From Sphingopyxis sp. CCNWLW2 (GTDB lineage Bacteria; Pseudomonadota; Alphaproteobacteria; Sphingomonadales; Sphingomonadaceae): 64,000 nucleotides of DNA. Each line of letters begins with the position of its first letter. The first letter of the stretch is position 1. The DNA lies in contig NZ_JBAWKJ010000001.1 in assembly GCF_037095755.1 (NCBI RefSeq), positions 2,111,001 to 2,175,000 of the forward strand, given 5' to 3'. The position numbers and the translations under genes are program-made. Shown here one piece after another: positions 39,715-49,579 of the stretch. The notes beneath the pieces were generated by a model that searched no databases, was not told where the DNA came from, and saw nothing but the letters and a program-made list of their open reading frames with translations.

Positions 39715-39811
39715 TTCACTGTCTCGCAATCAAACGCGTGCCTCACCTATTTGGGAGTCCGCAGACGACTCGTGCCACCTCCCGTGGCCAGCGCCATGCT
39801 GGAGCAAACCC

Positions 39812-39895
39812 ATGCAGGATCTAATCTGGGTCGGCATCATCCTCGCCTTGCTCGCCGCGAGCCTCGGCTACGCGCGCCTGTGCGACGACGCATAA
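39812..39895 (+). CDS. Tiny membrane peptide preceding kdpF
   Basis: A 27-residue single-span peptide, MQDLIWVGIILALLAASLGY plus a polar ARLCDDA tail. GGAG lies eight bases before the ATG at 39812. The next frame, kdpF, begins 12 bases after its stop. It may be an additional small Kdp subunit or assembly factor, or a leader peptide; this is inference from length, topology and position. Confidence 0.6.
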   Translation: MQDLIWVGIILALLAASLGYARLCDDA

Positions 39896-39907
39896 GGAAT
39901 GATGTCC

Positions 39908-39997
39908 ATGACTCTCGACCTCTGGCTCGCGGGCGCCACAGCGCTCGGCCTTCTCATCTATCTCGTCGCCGTGCTCGCACGGCCCGAACGCTTCTAA
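39908..39997 (+). CDS. kdpF: Kdp complex small subunit KdpF
   Basis: A 29-residue single-span protein, [20 protein letters not shown] then AVLARPERF, matching the KdpF pattern in length, one membrane helix and the terminal PERF-type motif. AAGGA lies nine bases before the ATG at 39908; in-frame ATGs at 39899 and 39902 are too close to it. KdpF stabilises the KdpABC potassium pump. It is followed 13 bp later by kdpA. Confidence 0.88.
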   Translation: MTLDLWLAGATALGLLIYLVAVLARPERF

Positions 39998-40010
39998 GGG
40001 AGGCGAACCC

Positions 40011-41714
40011 ATGACCTTTCAGGGATGGTTTCTCATCATCGCGTTCATCGCTATCCTGCTTTTGCTTTGCAAGCCGATGGGCCAATGGCTCTTCGCGCTC
40101 TACGAAGGGCGGCGGACGCCGCTCCATCGCGTGCTCGGCCCGGTCGAGGCGGGCTTTTATCGCCTGTCGGGGATCGACCCCAAGGAAGAGCAGGGATGGC
40201 GCCGCTACGCGGTTCACATGCTCATCTTCAACGCGACGCTTGCGCTCTTCACCTATGCGATCCTGCGCCTGCAGGGCGTGCTGCCGCTCAATCCGCTCGG
40301 CTATGACGGGGTCAGCGAGCATCTCGCGTTCAACACGACGATCAGCTTCACCGCGAACACCAACTGGCAAAGCTATGGCGGCGAATCGACGATGTCGAAC
40401 CTCAGCCAGATGCTCGGCCTGACCATCCACAATTTCCTGTCGGCAGCGACGGGTATCGCGCTCGCTTTCGCGCTGTTCCGCGGTTTCGCGCGGCGCGAGA
40501 TGAAGACGATCGGCAATTTCTGGGCCGACATGACGCGAGTGACGCTCTATCTGCTGCTGCCGCTTTGTGTCGCCATCGCGATCTTCTATATCGCGAGCGG
40601 CGTTCCGCAGACGCTGGCGGGTTCGGTCGACGTGACGACGCTCGAGGGCGTCAAGCAGACGCTTGCCCTGGGTCCGGTTGCTTCGCAGGAAGCGATCAAG
40701 CTGCTCGGCACCAATGGCGGCGGCTTCTTCAACGCGAACAGCGCGCATCCCTTTGAAAATCCGACCGCGCTCACCAACCTCGTCCAGATGCTTTCGATCT
40801 TCGCGATCGGCGTCGGGCTGACCTGGACCTTCGGCAAGGCCGTCGGAAATCCGCGTCAGGGCTGGGCGATCCTTGCCGCGATGATGACTTTGTTCGTTGC
40901 GGGCACCGCCATCACCTATTGGCAGGAAGCCGCGGGCAATCCGATCCTTCACAATCTTGGCGCCATGGGCGGCAATATGGAAGGCAAGGAGGTTCGCTTC
41001 GGCATCGCCCAGACGGCGCTGTTCGCGGTCGTCACCACCGCGGCGTCGTGCGGCGCGGTCAACGGCATGCACGACAGCTTCACCGCGCTCGGCGGGATGA
41101 TTCCGCTGTTCAACATGCAGCTCGGCGAAGTCGTGATCGGCGGCGTCGGCGCGGGCATCTATGGTTTCCTGCTCTTCGCGATCCTCGCGATCTTCGTCGC
41201 CGGGTTGATGGTCGGACGTACCCCCGAATATGTCGGCAAGAAGATCGAGGCGCGCGAGGTGAAGCTCGCGGTGCTCGCGATCGCTGTCCTGCCGCTCATC
41301 ATCCTCGGCTTCACGGCGATCGCGTCGGTTACCGAGGCGGGGCTGGCCGGGCCGCTGAACAAGGGGCCGCATGGCTTCTCGGAAATCCTCTACGCCTTCA
41401 CCAGCGCCGTCGCGAACAACGGGTCGGCCTTTGCGGGCCTCACCGCCAACACGCCTTTCTATAACGGCATGCTGGGCGCCGCGATGTGGATCGGCCGTTT
41501 CTTCATTATCATCCCCATGCTGGCCATCGCAGGCGGCCTGGCGGCGAAGAAACATACGCCGGAATCGGCGGGCAGCTTCCCGACGACGGGGCCGCTGTGG
41601 ACGGGCTTGCTTGTCGGCATCGTGCTGATCGTCGGCGGCCTGACCTTCCTTCCCAGCCTCGCGCTCGGTCCCATCGCCGATCATCTCGCGATGATCAACG
41701 GCCAGCTCTTTTAA
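40011..41714 (+). CDS. kdpA: Potassium-transporting ATPase subunit A
   Basis: Potassium-selective channel-like subunit of the high-affinity KdpFABC pump in the inner membrane. The 567 residues have about ten membrane segments and the four selectivity loops, including [59 protein letters not shown] and [25 protein letters not shown] ribosome site precedes the ATG. It is followed 12 bp later by kdpB in the same operon. Confidence 0.98.
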   Translation: MTFQGWFLIIAFIAILLLLCKPMGQWLFALYEGRRTPLHRVLGPVEAGFYRLSGIDPKEEQGWRRYAVHMLIFNATLALFTYAILRLQGVLPLNPLGYDGVSEHLAFNTTISFTANTNWQSYGGESTMSNLSQMLGLTIHNFLSAATGIALAFALFRGFARREMKTIGNFWADMTRVTLYLLLPLCVAIAIFYIASGVPQTLAGSVDVTTLEGVKQTLALGPVASQEAIKLLGTNGGGFFNANSAHPFENPTALTNLVQMLSIFAIGVGLTWTFGKAVGNPRQGWAILAAMMTLFVAGTAITYWQEAAGNPILHNLGAMGGNMEGKEVRFGIAQTALFAVVTTAASCGAVNGMHDSFTALGGMIPLFNMQLGEVVIGGVGAGIYGFLLFAILAIFVAGLMVGRTPEYVGKKIEAREVKLAVLAIAVLPLIILGFTAIASVTEAGLAGPLNKGPHGFSEILYAFTSAVANNGSAFAGLTANTPFYNGMLGAAMWIGRFFIIIPMLAIAGGLAAKKHTPESAGSFPTTGPLWTGLLVGIVLIVGGLTFLPSLALGPIADHLAMINGQLF

Positions 41715-41726
41715 GGATTATCGCAA

Positions 41727-43763
41727 ATGGCTCGGCCTCAAACCAAGTCCCTGTTCACGGCAGAGCTGATCGTTCCGGCGATCGGCGACGCCTTCCGCAA
41801 ACTCAATCCCAAAGAACTGATCCGCAACCCGGTGATGTTCACCACGGCGGTCGTGGCGACCTTGCTGACGGTGCTGCTCGTCGTCGGCCAGGACAGCCTC
41901 GCGACGGGCTTCAAACTGCAGCTCGTGATCTGGCTCTGGCTGACGGTGCTCTTCGGCACCTTCGCCGAGGCGCTCGCCGAAGGGCGCGGCAAGGCGCAGG
42001 CCGCCTCGCTGCGCGCCACCAAGGCCGAACTGACCGCCAAGCGGCTGAAGGGCGAAGGGAAGGCATGGGACGCCGTGCCGGCAAGCGCGCTCAAGGTCGG
42101 CGATGTCGTGCTCGTCGAAACGGGTGACCTCATTCCGTCCGACGGTGAGGTGATCGCCGGCGTCGCGTCGGTCAACGAAGCGGCGATCACCGGCGAAAGC
42201 GCTCCGGTGATCCGCGAGGCCGGCGGCGACCGTTCGGCGGTCACCGCGGGCACGCGCGTCATTTCGGACGAAATCCGCGTCCAGGTGACGGTCAATCCGG
42301 GGCAGGGCTTCCTCGACCGGATGATTGCGCTCGTCGAAGGCGCCGAACGGCAGAAGACGCCGAACGAAATCGCGCTGACCCTGCTGCTCGTCGGCCTCAC
42401 GATCATCTTCCTGATCGCTGTCGGCACGATCCCCAGCTTTGCGAGCTATGCGGGCGGAAGCATCCCCGTCGCGATTCTCGCGGCGCTGCTGATCACGCTC
42501 ATCCCGACGACGATCGCGGCTTTGCTCTCCGCCATCGGCATCGCAGGCATGGACCGCCTCGTGCGCTTCAACGTGCTCGCCAAGTCGGGGCGCGCGGTCG
42601 AGGCGGCGGGCGACGTCGATGTCCTGCTGCTCGACAAGACCGGCACGATCACCGTCGGCGACCGTCAAGCGACCGAATTCCGTCCGGTGGGCGGCCAGTC
42701 GATGACGGTCCTTTCGGAGGCCGCGCTGCTGGCGAGCCTCGCCGACGAAACCCCAGAGGGCCGCTCGATCGTCGCATTGGCGCGCGAGAAGTTCGGCCAG
42801 ACGATGACCGACTTGCCGGGGGGCGCCGAGATCATTCCGTTCACCGCGCAGACGCGTATCTCGGGCATCAAGCATGCGGGCAGCGTGATCCAGAAGGGCG
42901 CGGTGGACTCGGTGCTCAAGGCCAATCCGGGTGCGGAAGCGACCGCTGCCGCGACTGAACTGCGCCGCATCACCGACGAAATCGCGCGCGCGGGCGGCAC
43001 GCCGCTCGCGGTCGCGAAGGACGGCCAGCTGCTCGGCGCGATCTTCCTGAAGGATATCGTCAAGGCAGGCATCCGCGAACGCTTCGGCGAACTGCGCGCG
43101 ATGGGCATCCGCACGGTGATGATCACCGGCGACAACCCGCTCACCGCGGCGGCAATCGCCGCCGAGGCGGGGGTCGACGATTTCCTCGCGCAGGCAACGC
43201 CCGAGGACAAGCTCGAGCTGATCCGCAAGGAACAGCAGGGCGGGCGGCTCGTCGCGATGTGCGGCGACGGCACCAACGACGCCCCGGCGCTCGCGCAGGC
43301 CGACGTCGGGGTCGCGATGAACACCGGCACGCAGGCGGCGCGCGAGGCGGGCAATATGGTCGATCTCGACAGCGACCCGACCAAGCTGATCGAGGTTGTC
43401 GGCCTCGGCAAACAGCTGCTGATGACGCGCGGGGCGCTGACGACCTTCTCGGTCGCCAACGACGTCGCCAAATATTTCGCGATCATCCCCGCGATGTTCA
43501 TCGTGCTCTATCCGAGCCTTGGCGTGCTCAACGTGATGGGGCTGACCAGCCCCGAGAGCGCGATCCTGTCGGCGATCATCTTCAACGCGCTGATCATCCC
43601 GATGCTCGTTCCGCTCGCATTGAAGGGCGTGACCTATCGCCCGATGGGCGCGGGGCCGCTGCTCGCACGCAACCTCGCCGTCTATGGCCTTGGCGGCCTG
43701 GTGGCACCTTTTGTCGGCATCAAGCTGATCGACCTCGCGGTCGGCGGCCTGGGTCTCGTCTGA
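41727..43763 (+). CDS. kdpB: Potassium-transporting ATPase subunit B
   Basis: P-type ATPase subunit that energises potassium uptake. The 678 residues contain the phosphorylation motif [11 protein letters not shown] (Asp near residue 303), the actuator-domain ITGESAPVI, the hinge [18 protein letters not shown] and [19 protein letters not shown] in the membrane core. Regulatory Ser162-equivalent TGES is present. It lies between kdpA and kdpC with short gaps. Confidence 0.98.
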   Translation: MARPQTKSLFTAELIVPAIGDAFRKLNPKELIRNPVMFTTAVVATLLTVLLVVGQDSLATGFKLQLVIWLWLTVLFGTFAEALAEGRGKAQAASLRATKAELTAKRLKGEGKAWDAVPASALKVGDVVLVETGDLIPSDGEVIAGVASVNEAAITGESAPVIREAGGDRSAVTAGTRVISDEIRVQVTVNPGQGFLDRMIALVEGAERQKTPNEIALTLLLVGLTIIFLIAVGTIPSFASYAGGSIPVAILAALLITLIPTTIAALLSAIGIAGMDRLVRFNVLAKSGRAVEAAGDVDVLLLDKTGTITVGDRQATEFRPVGGQSMTVLSEAALLASLADETPEGRSIVALAREKFGQTMTDLPGGAEIIPFTAQTRISGIKHAGSVIQKGAVDSVLKANPGAEATAAATELRRITDEIARAGGTPLAVAKDGQLLGAIFLKDIVKAGIRERFGELRAMGIRTVMITGDNPLTAAAIAAEAGVDDFLAQATPEDKLELIRKEQQGGRLVAMCGDGTNDAPALAQADVGVAMNTGTQAAREAGNMVDLDSDPTKLIEVVGLGKQLLMTRGALTTFSVANDVAKYFAIIPAMFIVLYPSLGVLNVMGLTSPESAILSAIIFNALIIPMLVPLALKGVTYRPMGAGPLLARNLAVYGLGGLVAPFVGIKLIDLAVGGLGLV

Positions 43764-43773
43764 GGATATGACA

Positions 43774-44364
43774 ATGAACAAGGATTTCATCACCTCGCTG
43801 CGTCCGGCGCTCGTTATGACGCTGCTCTTCGCTTTGCTCCTCGGGCTCGCTTACCCGCTGGCGCTCACGGGCATCGGGCAGGCACTCTTCCCCAGCCAGG
43901 CGAACGGCAGCCTCGTCGAGGAGAATGGCAAGGTCGTCGGTTCGACCGTGGTCGGCCAGGCTTTCGCGTCGGAACGCTATTTCAACACGCGCCCTTCGGC
44001 GGCGGGCGACGGCTATGACGGGCTTGCCTCGTCGGGGTCGAACCTCGGCCCGACGTCGCAGGCGCTCGTCGACCGGGTCAAGGGCGATGTCGAGAAATTG
44101 AAGACCGCCGAACCCGGCAAGGCCGTGCCCTCGGATCTCGTCACGGCATCGGGTTCGGGCCTCGACCCCGACATCACGCCCGACGCCGCCTTCTATCAGG
44201 TCGACCGCGTTGCAAAGGCGCGCGGGCTCGATGCGGCGGCGGTTCGCGGGCTCGTCGAACAGAGCGTCGACAAGCCGCTGCTCGGCTTTCTTGGCGAGCC
44301 GCGCGTCAATGTGTTCAAGCTCAATCGACGGCTCGATGCTTTTGGGGCTAAACCCGCCGCGTGA
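43774..44364 (+). CDS. kdpC: Potassium-transporting ATPase subunit C
   Basis: Single-span subunit that supports the KdpB-KdpA interface. The 196 residues have one N-terminal membrane helix ([21 protein letters not shown]) and periplasmic motifs [32 protein letters not shown] and [20 protein letters not shown] chose the ATG at 43774, eight bases after GAGG; the ATG at 43768 is too close to it. The stop overlaps the kdpD GTG start by four bases. Confidence 0.97.
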   Translation: MNKDFITSLRPALVMTLLFALLLGLAYPLALTGIGQALFPSQANGSLVEENGKVVGSTVVGQAFASERYFNTRPSAAGDGYDGLASSGSNLGPTSQALVDRVKGDVEKLKTAEPGKAVPSDLVTASGSGLDPDITPDAAFYQVDRVAKARGLDAAAVRGLVEQSVDKPLLGFLGEPRVNVFKLNRRLDAFGAKPAA

Positions 44365-47030
44365 CAGGAAATGATCGACCATCTCCCGAAGCCTTCCTGC
44401 GCCAGGCGGCGCAGGAAGGCCGTGGCCGTCTCAAAGTCTTTCTCGGCGCCGCGCCCGGCGTCGGCAAGACGTGGGAGATGCTCACCGACGGACGGCAACG
44501 CCGCGAGGCCGGCGTCGATGTCGTGATCGGCGTGGTCGAGACGCACGGGCGGCGCGAGACCGAGGCGCTGGTTCACGGCCACGAGATCATCCCGCGCCGC
44601 GACGTCGACCATCAGGGCCATAGCCTCGGCGAGATGGACATCGATGCGATCCTCGAACGCCGCCCCGCACTCGTCCTCGTCGACGAACTCGCGCACACCA
44701 ACGCGCCGGGCAGCCGCCACCCCAAGCGCTATCAGGACGTCGAGGAACTGCTCGATGCGGGCATCGACGTCTATTCGACGATCAATATCCAGCACGTCGA
44801 GAGCCTCAACGACGTCGTCGCCTCCTTCACCCGCGTCCGCGTCCGCGAAACGGTGCCCGACTCGATCCTCGAAAATGCCGAGATCGAGGTGGTCGACATC
44901 CCGCCCGACGAACTGATCGAGCGGCTGCGCGACGGCAAGGTCTATATCCCGCAGGAAGCGACGCGCGCGCTCACCCATTTCTTCTCGAAATCGAACCTCA
45001 CCGCGCTGCGCGAACTCGCGCTGCGCCGCGCCGCGCAGGCGGTCGATGCGCAGATGCTCGAGCATGTGCGCAGCCACGCGCTCGCGGGCAGCTTTGCCGT
45101 TGGCGAACGGATTGTCGTGGCGGTCAGCGAGCTGCCCGTTGCCGCCGAGCTTGTCCGCGCGGGCAAAAGGCTTGCCGATGCGCTGAGGGCGCCGTGGACC
45201 GCGGTCTATATCGAGACGCGGCGCAGCCAGCATATGACCGACGCCGATCGCCGCCAGCTCGCCGACACGCTCGCGCTCGCCTCGCGGCTCGGCGCATCGA
45301 CCGCGACCGTTCCGGCGGAGAGCGTGGTCAAAGGGCTGCGCAGCTTCGCCAGCGATGCGCGCGCGACGCAGATCGTCATCGGCAAGTCGGCCCGGCCCTG
45401 GTGGTTCGAAATGCGCCACGGGTCGGTCGTCGACCAGCTGGTGCGGACGATCGACGATGTCGCGGTGCATGTGCTGCCCGGCGAACCCGGTGCGCAGCTG
45501 ACCCGGCGCGGTCGGCTGATGGTTCCGGGGCGCTGGGGCAAACCTTCGGACTATCTCTGGTCGCTGGCGATGGTCGCCGCGATGACGGCGCTCGGCCGTC
45601 TTCTGCTCGCCGTTATCGATCTCGGCAATATTGCCTTGCTCTATCTGCTCCCGGTCATGTTCGCCGCGGCGACCTTTGGCCTGCGCGCCGGTCTGTTTGC
45701 CGGACTCGCCTCCAGCCTCGCCTATAATTTCTTCTTCCTGCCGCCGGTCGGGACGCTCAGCGTCAACAATCCCGAAAATGTCGTCAGCATCCTCGTGCTG
45801 CTCGGCGTCGCCGTGGTGACCAGCCAGTTTGCGGCGCGCGTACGCGCCCAGGCCGATCTGGCCCAGTGGAGCGCGCGCCAGAATGCGGCGCTCGCCAGCT
45901 TCTCGCGGCAATTGACCGCGGCGCCCGATCAGGACACGCTGATGCACGCGATCTGTGCCGAGGTCGGACGGTTGCTCGATGTCCGCACCGCGCTGCTGCT
46001 GCCGTCGGCCGATGGTCCGATGCTGCGCGCCGCAGTTCCGCCCGAAGATCGACTCGAACAGATCGAGCGCGCGGCGGCGCAGTGGGCGATGGACAATGAG
46101 CAGCCGGCGGGGCGCGGGTCGTCGACCCTCACCGCGTCGGACTGGCTGTTCCATCCCTTGCGCACGACGCGCGGCGTGCTCGGCGTGCTCGGCATGACGC
46201 GCGACGACGCGCGCGAGCCCGTCCGTTCGGATCAGGTGCCGCTGTTGATGAGCCTGCTCGATCAGGCGTCGATCGCGCTCGACCGCATGGAGCTTGAGGA
46301 AGAATCGCTTCGCACGCGGCAGGTCGACGAACGCGATCGCCTGCGCTCGGCGCTGCTGTCGTCGGTCAGCCACGACCTTCGCACCCCGCTCACCACAATC
46401 CTCTCGGCCGCGCAGGAAATCCGGCGCAATCCCTCGGCGCTGCTGGCCGAGACGATCGAGACCGAGGCGCTTCGCCTCAATCGTTTCGTGTCGAACCTGC
46501 TCGACATGGCGCGTGTCGAGGCGGGTGCGCTGCCGATGAAGGTCGAGGCGACCGACCTGTTCGACGCCGCCGCCAGCGCGGCGCACGATACGCGCGCCTC
46601 GCTCGCCGGGCACGAGGTCAAGGTCGATATTTCGCCCAATATCCCGCTGGTGCGGGTCGATCCGGTGCTGCTCCACCATTGCCTGATCAATCTGCTCGAC
46701 AATGCCGGGCGCTACGCCGACCCCGGCACCCCGATCGTCATTCGCGCCCGCCGCGCCGCCGATGCCATATCGATGTCGATCATCGATCAGGGGCCGGGGA
46801 TCGCGCCCGGAAACGAGAAGCGCGTCTTCGAAACCTTCACCCGGCTCGAGGGCAGCGATCGCGCGAAGCACGGCACCGGCCTCGGGCTCGCGATCGTCAA
46901 GGGATTTGCCGAGGCGATGGGGCTGTCGGTCGAGGCGAGCAACAATGAAGATCCGCACGGCGCCTGCTTTACCATTCGCATCCCCGAGCGGCTGATCATC
47001 ACGCATCTGGACGACAAGGAACAACCATGA
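44361..47030 (+). CDS. kdpD: Osmosensitive potassium sensor histidine kinase KdpD
   Basis: Membrane kinase/phosphatase that senses low potassium and phosphorylates KdpE. The 889 residues read in order: KdpD domain with Walker [15 protein letters not shown] and [20 protein letters not shown] (about 25-225), a USP-like domain (about 245-370), four membrane helices (about 390-495), a GAF-like region, the phospho-acceptor His in [15 protein letters not shown] (near residue 668), and an ATPase domain with [15 protein letters not shown] and [14 protein letters not shown]. The start is a GTG inside the kdpC stop. Translation continues into kdpE through an ATGA overlap. Confidence 0.97.
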   Translation: MTGNDRPSPEAFLRQAAQEGRGRLKVFLGAAPGVGKTWEMLTDGRQRREAGVDVVIGVVETHGRRETEALVHGHEIIPRRDVDHQGHSLGEMDIDAILERRPALVLVDELAHTNAPGSRHPKRYQDVEELLDAGIDVYSTINIQHVESLNDVVASFTRVRVRETVPDSILENAEIEVVDIPPDELIERLRDGKVYIPQEATRALTHFFSKSNLTALRELALRRAAQAVDAQMLEHVRSHALAGSFAVGERIVVAVSELPVAAELVRAGKRLADALRAPWTAVYIETRRSQHMTDADRRQLADTLALASRLGASTATVPAESVVKGLRSFASDARATQIVIGKSARPWWFEMRHGSVVDQLVRTIDDVAVHVLPGEPGAQLTRRGRLMVPGRWGKPSDYLWSLAMVAAMTALGRLLLAVIDLGNIALLYLLPVMFAAATFGLRAGLFAGLASSLAYNFFFLPPVGTLSVNNPENVVSILVLLGVAVVTSQFAARVRAQADLAQWSARQNAALASFSRQLTAAPDQDTLMHAICAEVGRLLDVRTALLLPSADGPMLRAAVPPEDRLEQIERAAAQWAMDNEQPAGRGSSTLTASDWLFHPLRTTRGVLGVLGMTRDDAREPVRSDQVPLLMSLLDQASIALDRMELEEESLRTRQVDERDRLRSALLSSVSHDLRTPLTTILSAAQEIRRNPSALLAETIETEALRLNRFVSNLLDMARVEAGALPMKVEATDLFDAAASAAHDTRASLAGHEVKVDISPNIPLVRVDPVLLHHCLINLLDNAGRYADPGTPIVIRARRAADAISMSIIDQGPGIAPGNEKRVFETFTRLEGSDRAKHGTGLGLAIVKGFAEAMGLSVEASNNEDPHGACFTIRIPERLIITHLDDKEQP

Positions 47031-47752
47031 AAGTGCGTCACAAGGTTCTGGTCGTGGACGACGAGCTGCATATCCGCCGCCTGATCCATGCCGCGCTGGC
47101 GCGCGCCGACTATGCGATCGTCGAAGCCGAGAGTGCCCGCGAAGCGCTCGAAATGCTTCGCGACGAGCGCCCCGACATCGTGCTGCTCGATCTGGGCCTG
47201 CCCGATCGCGACGGGCTGGAGCTTGTGCCCCTCGTCAAACAGCAGTCGGACACGACGTTGATCGTCGTCTCGGCGCGCGATGCGACCGACCAGAAGGTTG
47301 CCGCGCTCGATCTGGGCGCCGACGACTATCTGACCAAACCCTTCGACACCGACGAATTGCTCGCGCGCGTGCGCGTCGCCTTGCGCAACCGGATGACCCG
47401 CGACGGCGGAATGCTGGCGGTGACCGCGGGCGATGTGACGATCGACCTCATCGCGCGCACCGTCGTCAAAGCGGGCCGCGAGATCCATCTGACTCCGAAG
47501 GAATATGCGGTGCTCGCGCAGCTTGCGCGGCACCCGGGGCGGGTCATCACGCACAAGCAGATCATGGCAGAGGTCTGGCCGCACGAGGTCGAGCATCATG
47601 TCGAATATCTGCGCGTTCTCGTCCGCACCCTGCGCCAGAAGCTCGAGAGCGATCCGCAACAACCGCAGATCATCAGCAACGAACTCGGAATCGGCTATCG
47701 CCTGCGGTCGGTGAGCGACATGCCGGGCGACGAAGCCGGACGGGAGCATTAA
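47027..47752 (+). CDS. kdpE: KDP operon response regulator KdpE
   Basis: OmpR/PhoB-type activator of the kdp operon. The 241 residues comprise a receiver domain with acidic pair D11/D12, phospho-acceptor D55 in DIVLLDLGLPD and K104 in YLTKPFDTDE, followed by a winged-helix DNA-binding domain (LTPKEYAVLAQLARHPGRVI then EYLRVLVRTLRQKLE). It overlaps kdpD by four bases. No obvious terminator follows. Confidence 0.97.
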   Translation: MKVRHKVLVVDDELHIRRLIHAALARADYAIVEAESAREALEMLRDERPDIVLLDLGLPDRDGLELVPLVKQQSDTTLIVVSARDATDQKVAALDLGADDYLTKPFDTDELLARVRVALRNRMTRDGGMLAVTAGDVTIDLIARTVVKAGREIHLTPKEYAVLAQLARHPGRVITHKQIMAEVWPHEVEHHVEYLRVLVRTLRQKLESDPQQPQIISNELGIGYRLRSVSDMPGDEAGREH

Positions 47753-47836
47753 ATCGCGCAGATTCTATGCCGATCATATGGACTTCGGGCTGACCTGCTC
47801 TCGATTTAAAATGGCGCAAGCCCCTATTGAATCGTC

Positions 47837-47995
47837 ATGATTCGCGACAATTTCAAAACCCCGCCGCACGCTTCGCGGCAGTCGAAGCACGACCGGATCG
47901 TCGACTGGCTGGGCGCACAAGGGCCTTTGATCCTCACAATCTATATGTGCGGGATCATCGCGCTGGTCGCTTTCCTGGCCGACGCGATGCGCTGA
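47837..47995 (+). CDS. Small single-span membrane protein downstream of kdpE
   Basis: A possible 52-residue protein: a basic N-terminal third (FKTPPHASRQSKHDRIV) and one hydrophobic segment (PLILTIYMCGIIALVAFLA). Third positions are mostly G or C. No good ribosome site is present, so the start at 47837 is uncertain. It follows kdpE by 84 bp and may be a small accessory membrane protein; no family is recognised. Confidence 0.42.
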   Translation: MIRDNFKTPPHASRQSKHDRIVDWLGAQGPLILTIYMCGIIALVAFLADAMR

Positions 47996-48116
47996 GGCCG
48001 GACCTCCGCCGCAAGCCGTCCGAATTATACGCAATCTCAATGCGCGTTCCGGTTTCCCGCTCTCGAATTCCTACGCGATCATGCGTAATTGGACGGCCTC
48101 CCGTTGGAGGTTCGAG

Positions 48117-48461
48117 ATGAAGAAATGGCATGAAACGCGCGCCGCCAATATCGGGCTGCGCGCTCTGGGTATCGTCCTCGTCGGCATCGGCTGGCTGTTC
48201 GCGTTCAGGCTTCATCACATGGCGCTGATCACCGGACCGCGCGATCCGGGTGCGCTGATGATCATCCTGTCGGCGGCGACCTTCCTTAGCGCGAGCGCCG
48301 GAAGCGCCCTGCTGTTTGTCGGCCCGGGATTGTGGGAAACGGTCGAGGTTTCGGTGCGATGGCGGCGATTGCCTCCCGGGGTTTCGGACGCGCCATTTTC
48401 CTTCGAAGGGGATTTGCAGAATCCTGCCGGACCCCCGGCGGGCGGGCGGCCCGGAGCATAA
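48117..48461 (+). CDS. Small two-span membrane protein
   Basis: A 114-residue inner-membrane protein with hydrophobic segments at about 10-30 (LRALGIVLVGIGWLFAF) and 45-68 (ALMIILSAATFLSASAGSAL), and a Pro/Gly-rich C-terminal tail. GGAGG lies six bases before the ATG at 48117, so I preferred this to an earlier in-frame codon. An inverted repeat TACGC-N6-GCGTA at 48072-48087 lies just upstream. No domain is recognised, and the relation to kdp is only by position. Confidence 0.68.
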   Translation: MKKWHETRAANIGLRALGIVLVGIGWLFAFRLHHMALITGPRDPGALMIILSAATFLSASAGSALLFVGPGLWETVEVSVRWRRLPPGVSDAPFSFEGDLQNPAGPPAGGRPGA

Positions 48462-48576
48462 CGAAAACACTATGCAATTGATCGTCCGTTCCTCTCGATT
48501 TCCAATGCCGCGCTGATCTAGTTGGGCGTCCTCGCCAGCCTCCCCACTCCGGAAAGAGGCCATATCAGAGGATCAT

Positions 48577-49395
48577 ATGAAGACCATTATCTCAGCCGCC
48601 GCCCTGCTCGCGGGCCTTTTGCCGGCCGCCGCCTTTGCGCAGGAAGAAGAGGCAAAATCCGTCACGATTACGGGGTCCGCGACCATCGCATCCGATTACC
48701 GTTTCCGCGGCGTCTCGCAGTCCGACGAAGAAATGGCCGTTCAGGGCGGCCTGACGCTGACCCATCAAAGCGGCCTCTATGCAGGTGTCTGGGCATCGAA
48801 CCTCGCCGGGTGGGGTACGTTCGGGGGCGCCAATATGGAACTCGATCTGATCGGCGGTTATAAATTGCCGCTGAGCGACAAGGCCGCGCTCGATGTCGGC
48901 CTCGTCTGGTACATGTATCCCGGCGGCGCCGATGAATCGGATTTCGCCGAGCCTTATGTAAAGCTGTCGGGAACCGTCGGACCGGCCGCCCTGACTGCGG
49001 GGGCCGCCTATGCGCCCAAGCAACATGCGCTCGCCAATGTCTCGAACGCACCGAACAGCCGCGGGCAGAGCGACGATAACCTGTATCTGTGGGGCGACGG
49101 CGCGGTCGCCATTCCCGGCACCCCGTTCACCGCAAAGGCGCATGTCGGCCATTCGGACGGCAATCCTGGCCTCGGCCCCAACGGCACCAGCGTTGCCCCG
49201 ACGGGTAGCTACTGGGATTGGTCGCTCGGTATGGACGCCAGCTGGCGCAACCTGACGCTGGGCGTGTCCTATATCGATACGAACATCAGCAAGTCCGAGG
49301 CGGCGCGCCTGCAGCCCAATTTCAGCAAGGGTGGGGACGGGACCGGTTCGATTGCCGACGCCGCGGTGGTGGCCAGCCTGACCGCAGCCTTCTGA
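48577..49395 (+). CDS. TorF-family putative outer-membrane porin
   Basis: A 272-residue exported beta-barrel protein. The signal peptide ends at AAAFAQE (about residue 22). The body has the TorF-type pattern: TGSATIASDYRFRGVSQSDE, GGLTLTHQSGLYAGVWASNL, LDLIGGYKLPLSDKAALDVG and a final ADAAVVASLTAAF with terminal Phe. Proteins of this family are annotated as putative porins; the solute is unknown. It stands alone between its own promoter region and a strong terminator at 49403-49437. Confidence 0.87.
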   Translation: MKTIISAAALLAGLLPAAAFAQEEEAKSVTITGSATIASDYRFRGVSQSDEEMAVQGGLTLTHQSGLYAGVWASNLAGWGTFGGANMELDLIGGYKLPLSDKAALDVGLVWYMYPGGADESDFAEPYVKLSGTVGPAALTAGAAYAPKQHALANVSNAPNSRGQSDDNLYLWGDGAVAIPGTPFTAKAHVGHSDGNPGLGPNGTSVAPTGSYWDWSLGMDASWRNLTLGVSYIDTNISKSEAARLQPNFSKGGDGTGSIADAAVVASLTAAF

Positions 49396-49402
49396 TAAAC
49401 GC

Positions 49403-49437
49403 ACGGCCCGGGCGGTTCGCGCCGCCCGGGCCGTTTT
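49403..49437 (+). terminator. Strong intrinsic terminator after the porin gene
   Basis: ACGGCCCGGGCGG and CCGCCCGGGCCGT form a perfect 13-pair stem over TTCGCG, followed by a TTTT run at 49434-49437, seven bases after the stop codon. It isolates the porin gene from the exopolysaccharide cluster. Confidence 0.9.
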
Positions 49438-49533
49438 GCCCGCATTGCGGCGTACCAAATGGTATCCGCACGGATCATCTTGTATCCGGCACGTGCCCGC
49501 GCGGCCCGCTTGTATTCCCTGGCGCTCAAGACA

Positions 49534-49548
49534 TGTTGCATTGCAACA
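49534..49548. promoter_or_regulatory. 15-bp palindrome before the exopolysaccharide priming gene
   Basis: TGTTGCA-T-TGCAACA is a perfect inverted repeat 31 bases upstream of the priming transferase start codon. Its size and symmetry fit an operator for a dimeric regulator. No cognate regulator is encoded nearby. Confidence 0.5.
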
Positions 49549-49579
49549 ATATAGCCAACCCCAGGGAGCTCCCCATCCC

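Larger units (their letters stand above)
39059..39811. other. Gene-poor 753-bp stretch with three inverted repeats
   Basis: No confidently assigned gene lies here. It contains an 11-bp stem hairpin (39219-39252), a 10-bp stem inverted repeat (39504-39537), a 17-bp palindrome (39698-39714) and an open frame at 39215-39496 with coding-like third positions. The right part should contain the kdp promoter. Confidence 0.6.

Noticed and set aside
41718..43793. 691-codon minus-strand frame opposite kdpB
   Set aside because: Shadow of kdpB; the sense strand carries all P-type ATPase motifs.
44196..47024. 942-codon minus-strand frame opposite kdpD
   Set aside because: Shadow of kdpD; Arg/Asp/His-rich sequence without recognisable domains.
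47776..47791. GATCATATGG near the end of kdp as a further copy of the galactose-locus element
   Set aside because: Only the central six bases match, with no AT-rich context and no catabolic gene nearby.
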